Positions 6,089 through 7,713 of a DNA stretch of 7,713 nt are shown here, one piece after another (the stretch's first letter is position 1; each line of letters begins with the position of its first letter). Below the pieces are notes generated by a model. That model ran no database searches. It was not told the origin of the DNA and saw only the letters and a program-made list of their open reading frames with translations. The stretch comes from JAFGGG01 sp964634205 (lineage in GTDB: Bacteria; Spirochaetota; Spirochaetia; SZUA-6; RPPD01), in assembly GCA_964634205.1 (NCBI GenBank), contig CAZWKE010000071.1, positions 1 through 7,713 on the forward strand. The letters are read 5' to 3'. Made by a program: the position numbers and the translations under genes.

Positions 6089-7669
6089 TTATTCGACAGT
6101 CCAGTCTCGGGCCAGGGTAAACGAGACCGGCCTTCCCTTGTTATTAAAAAGTACCGTCGTACCCGCCTTTAACACCGCGCCGTCTGTAAGCGTATGATCG
6201 GCGGCCAAGATAATCCGCGCCAACGCCCCGTTCTCATAGAGCTCCACGCCCGCACCGGATTTCAGGACCATCCCCCTCTCCGATGTCCAGTCCCGGGACA
6301 ACGTGCAGGCGCGGACCAGACCGTTTTTAAAAAAATGGGATTCATTCCCCGCGCGGAGAAGCATCCCGTTCTGCGCTTTCCAGTCCCGGGCCGGCGTACA
6401 AGCACGCAGCGCGCCGTCCTCGAAACAGGAGACGGTAGTACCGCCCTTCATGATCATGCCGTTTGCCGCTTTCCAGTCCGCGGCCAGCGTATAATCTTTA
6501 AGCTTTCCGTTTTTATATACCTCAACCTCGGTGCCTGCCATAATGACGGAACCGTCCGGATTGGGATGATTTTGGGCGGGGACATATTTCATGGGGAACC
6601 CGTCATCATAGGTTACCACCAGGCTTCCCGCTTTCAGCACTGCCCCGAACGGCGCGTTCCAGTCCCGGGCAAGAAAGTAGGATTTGGAGCCGCCGTTTTC
6701 GTAAAAATCGATTCGCGTACCGCCCTTTATGATATTTCCCACCGGTGTTTTCCAATCCTCGACAATAGTGTAATGTTCCGGCGCCCCGGTCTTAAAAAAA
6801 CCGGCCGTTGTCCCGGCTTGTAAGGTAAATCCGGCTTGGGCTTTAAAATCACGGGCCAGGGTGAACTCACGGATGACACCACCCGGATAATAGCGCACCG
6901 GACTTCCGGCCTTCCAGACCATACCGTTCGAGCTGGTAAAATCCACCGCCAATGTGCAGCTTTCAAAGGAGCCGTCTTGGTAACAGCGGACGGGATGGTG
7001 TGCCTTGATGGTGATGCCGTTCGGTGCTTTCCAGTCTTTGGCCAGGGTAAACTCCTTGGGAGCGCCGTTTTTATAGTTTTCCAGCGTACTGCCCGCCTCT
7101 AACACAAGGCCGTTCGGGCCGCTCCATTCTTTGGCCAGGGTGCACTTTTGGCCGTTGCCGTCCGGAAAAAGCAGCAAACGCGTCCCCCCCTTCAGCACGA
7201 TGTCTTCCGCGGCAAAATCCTCTGCCAGGGTGAACGCACTGACGGCGCCGGTCTCATAAAAAAGAACCTCGGACCCGGCTGAAATCACCCTTCCCTTGGC
7301 GTCCTTCCACGCGTTTTTCAATACCGCGCGGGAGAGTTTTCCGTTTTTATACCAGGCGGCCGCTGTCCCCGCCGCCGCCACCATGCCGTTGGGGGCCTTC
7401 CAATCGGCGTCCAGTGTGCAGGACTTCATGGTACCGTTATCCCATACTTCCGTTTCGGCCCCGGCCTTCACCACCGCGCCGTTTTGGGCCGTCCAGGTGC
7501 CGGTAGGGGTGAATCGTTTCAAGGCGCCGGAGTCATAGACCTCCACCGTGCTCCCCTTTACAAGCGTCATTCCCGCAAACGGTCCGGCATTTTGCCCAAA
7601 ACCCTGTACCGCGCACACCAGCACGGACACCAAGACAAAGATAATTTTTCCGTTCTTCATGGCTGCCAT
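6089..7669 (-). CDS. Exported protein made of sixteen 31-residue tandem repeats, function unknown
   Basis: This 526-residue protein has a lysine-containing N-terminus and a hydrophobic stretch (about residues 9-20), which looks like a Sec signal peptide with cleavage somewhere around residues 20-26. Cys19 is preceded by Val, so it is not a classical lipobox. Everything from residue 35 to the end is a tandem array of 31-residue units (one of 30, the last cut at 28). The consensus is V-h-K-A-G-T-x-V-x-x-Y-x-x-G, then five variable residues, then T-L-A-x-D-W-K-A-x-N-G-M. The Y-x-N-G core recalls MORN and YwqK-like repeats, so I infer a beta-hairpin or beta-solenoid fold outside the cytoplasm. 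No catalytic motif is visible. The start is uncertain: GGAGGG at 7672-7677 is only 2 nt from the ATG at 7669 and 11 nt from a second in-frame ATG at 7660. It ends 61 bp before the sensor fusion gene; a functional link is not shown. Confidence 0.85.
   Translation of the reverse strand: MAAMKNGKIIFVLVSVLVCAVQGFGQNAGPFAGMTLVKGSTVEVYDSGALKRFTPTGTWTAQNGAVVKAGAETEVWDNGTMKSCTLDADWKAPNGMVAAAGTAAAWYKNGKLSRAVLKNAWKDAKGRVISAGSEVLFYETGAVSAFTLAEDFAAEDIVLKGGTRLLLFPDGNGQKCTLAKEWSGPNGLVLEAGSTLENYKNGAPKEFTLAKDWKAPNGITIKAHHPVRCYQDGSFESCTLAVDFTSSNGMVWKAGSPVRYYPGGVIREFTLARDFKAQAGFTLQAGTTAGFFKTGAPEHYTIVEDWKTPVGNIIKGGTRIDFYENGGSKSYFLARDWNAPFGAVLKAGSLVVTYDDGFPMKYVPAQNHPNPDGSVIMAGTEVEVYKNGKLKDYTLAADWKAANGMIMKGGTTVSCFEDGALRACTPARDWKAQNGMLLRAGNESHFFKNGLVRACTLSRDWTSERGMVLKSGAGVELYENGALARIILAADHTLTDGAVLKAGTTVLFNNKGRPVSFTLARDWTVE
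6092..7567 (-). repeat. Coding tandem repeat array, 16 units of about 93 bp
   Basis: The 93-bp periodicity corresponds to the 31-residue protein unit. Units start at residues 35, 66, 97, 128, 158, 189, 220, 251, 282, 313, 344, 375, 406, 437, 468 and 499. Unit 4 is one residue short and unit 16 stops after 28 residues. Copies have diverged strongly in the variable positions while glycines, the aromatic residue near position 11 and the D-W pair near position 25 are mostly kept, which points to an old array under structural selection rather than a recent expansion. Confidence 0.85.
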
Positions 7670-7683
7670 ATCCCTCCGGTATT

Positions 7684-7712
7684 AGTGTAAGCTATTACAC
7701 GCGGTTTTTCCA
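7684..7712 (-). promoter_or_regulatory. Candidate promoter of the repeat-protein gene with an overlapping palindrome
   Basis: The minus strand shows TGGAAA (7707-7712), a 17-bp spacer and TACACT (7684-7689), each matching four of six consensus bases. GTGTAA-GCTA-TTACAC at 7685-7700 has perfect 6-bp arms around a 4-bp centre and covers most of the -10 element and part of the spacer, which is where a repressor operator would lie. The promoter is weak by sequence and lies at the edge of the window, so both the promoter and operator roles are tentative. Confidence 0.3.
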
Positions 7713-7713
7713 T

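Noticed and set aside
6194..6823. Open frame of 209 codons on the plus strand with repeated R-F-P-V-P-G-like segments
   Set aside because: The apparent repeats are the complement of the 93-bp coding repeat on the other strand, so this is a shadow.
6092..7567. Regular DNA repeats suggesting a CRISPR-like or satellite array
   Set aside because: The period is a multiple of three, the copies diverge at the DNA level, and the whole stretch is one open frame with a protein-level consensus.
1..7713. tRNA, rRNA, transposon ends or phage genes
   Set aside because: I found no rRNA-like or tRNA-like sequence, no transposase or integrase motif, and no terminal inverted repeats bounding the cluster.

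Overview
The window is a bacterial chromosomal segment of medium GC in which every convincing gene lies on the minus strand, so transcription runs from high to low coordinates. A lipoprotein signal on the binding protein and an export signal on the repeat protein fit a diderm bacterium. A spirochaete is plausible from the general protein style, but no taxonomic marker is present and this is only a guess.

In transcription order the layout is: (1) 7669-6089, an exported protein built almost wholly of sixteen 31-residue repeats; (2) 6027-3214, a 937-residue fusion of an RbsC-like ABC permease to PAS, histidine kinase, receiver and LuxR-type HTH domains; (3) 3082-2060, a lipoprotein sugar-type binding protein; (4) 2037-1273, a single-domain ABC ATPase; (5) 1206-238, a stand-alone RbsC-like permease; (6) a strong intrinsic terminator at 154-117. 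Genes 3-5 form a compact CUT2/FrcBCA-like importer operon. The fusion gene just upstream looks like its dedicated sensor and regulator.

The main point of interest is the fusion. Its first 310 residues align without a gap to the stand-alone permease (my hand count: 176 of 310 identical). However, the cytoplasmic loop that carries the conserved G-N-x-x-A-A-x-x-x-G-I motif of RbsC-type permeases, and probably contacts the ATPase, has 0 of 13 identities. This suggests a duplicated transporter subunit that lost ATPase coupling and became the sensor of a one-polypeptide, membrane-tethered phosphorelay ending in a DNA-binding domain: a 'transceptor' that may read the ligand or the ligand-loaded binding protein and then control the importer operon.

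The non-coding DNA fits this picture. The fusion gene lacks a Shine-Dalgarno but has a good sigma70-like promoter (TTCACA-17-TACAAT) so close to its ATG that the mRNA would be almost leaderless, and the promoter is flanked by a 12-bp inverted repeat. The importer operon has a candidate promoter with a good -10, a poor -35 and a dyad just upstream, as expected of an activator-dependent promoter. A hairpin followed by five T separates the ATPase and permease genes. Regulatory and ligand assignments are inference; domain assignments rest on motifs visible in the translations.
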